Origin: Diprion similis
Lineage: Eukaryota; Arthropoda; Insecta; Hymenoptera; Diprionidae
Direction: 5' to 3'
Assembly: GCF_021155765.1 (NCBI RefSeq)
Contig: NC_060115.1
Coordinates: 4,216,001 to 4,280,000, forward strand
DNA length: 64,000 nt
The notes below the pieces were generated by a model. It did no database searches, was not told the origin of the DNA, and saw only the letters and a program-made list of their open reading frames with translations. Both the position numbers and the translations under genes were made by a program. The first letter of the stretch is position 1. Each line of letters begins with the position of its first letter. Shown here piece by piece: positions 63,524 to 64,000 of this stretch.

Positions 63524-64000
63524 CTGGTGAATAAATTTTAAAAATATTAACCAAACGTACCTTACACATTTTTTAACGAGATAAATATAGTGGAATACAT
63601 ATATATAGACAATAACATATAATATTAAAATGCAACAACTATTCTGTAACCATTACTTCATAAAGATAGAACTGCACATGTTGATTCCCAATAGCTTTGT
63701 TGAACATATTCAAACAGTTTAAAAGTCTTAGTTCTCTCGAAATTTCAAACTTTAAATAGAAAACGCAACAATTTTCATTTATAATTTGAATTTTAAATAT
63801 TCGATGTATGTATGTACTATCAACGATAGTTATCGATAGTGTTGCGCTATTCGAACGCGTGTTTTTGCGGTACATGAAAGACCTTTGAATGATTATTGAA
63901 TGACATTCACGCAATGCTCAATGTCATTTGGTGTAAATTTAATTCATGCAATTTTTTTTTACAAATAAACGATTCCGCGTTACGCTCTAATCCGCACGCA
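63524..64000. other. Start of transaldolase upstream intron
   Basis: AT-rich sequence beyond the first visible transaldolase exon. No sequence resembling the conserved TVVADTGDF region of the expected first exon is present, so this is probably intron. Confidence 0.5.

Noticed and set aside
1-64000. CRISPR arrays, bacterial operons, prophage or a novel prokaryotic system
   Set aside because: All supported genes are spliced animal genes. No repeat-spacer arrays or bacterial signals were seen.

Overview
The window is animal nuclear DNA, almost certainly from an insect. It is AT-rich, its genes are split by many short GT-AG introns, and it carries a tandem family of acid-lipase (lipase-3-like) genes of the kind expanded in insects. 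I infer a hymenopteran, possibly a sawfly, but the sequence alone does not prove that. All eleven intact or partial genes that I can support lie on the minus strand. Exon joins were checked by reading frame: every intron proposed for the intact genes keeps the frame.

Region 1 (1-10812) holds most of an LRP4-type low-density-lipoprotein-receptor-related gene. 23 coding exons are traced, the last one cut by the window edge. The order is signal peptide, a long Gly/Ser-rich extension, eight LDLa repeats, two EGF modules, then YWTD beta-propellers 1 to 3 and the start of propeller 4.

Region 2 (13072-53572) is a head-to-tail array of eight intact acid lipases, named here A to H in coordinate order. 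It also holds a diverged lipase segment without the catalytic serine (inside intron 1 of lipase A) and a frameshifted 3' lipase relic (28.3-29.1 kb). Each intact copy keeps a Ser-Asp-His triad, with GHSQG in A-E and GHSMG in F-H. Intron patterns split the family into B/D/E (6 exons), C/F/G/H (8 exons) and A (10 exons, with an N-terminal membrane anchor). G and H are a recent direct duplication with a period of about 8.7 kb. Their catalytic cores are almost identical, but their cap/lid exons have diverged strongly.

Region 3 (57242-63523) has a single-exon homocysteine S-methyltransferase and a transaldolase whose first exon lies beyond the right edge.

Mobile and repeat DNA is modest. It includes a non-LTR retrotransposon relic, a pogo-like MITE found only in lipase H, another MITE in lipase E intron 1, a 47-bp-arm foldback at 55.4 kb, and several microsatellites. 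The lipases are probably secreted or lysosomal neutral-lipid hydrolases. They share a locus through duplication; nothing in the sequence ties them to the flanking genes.
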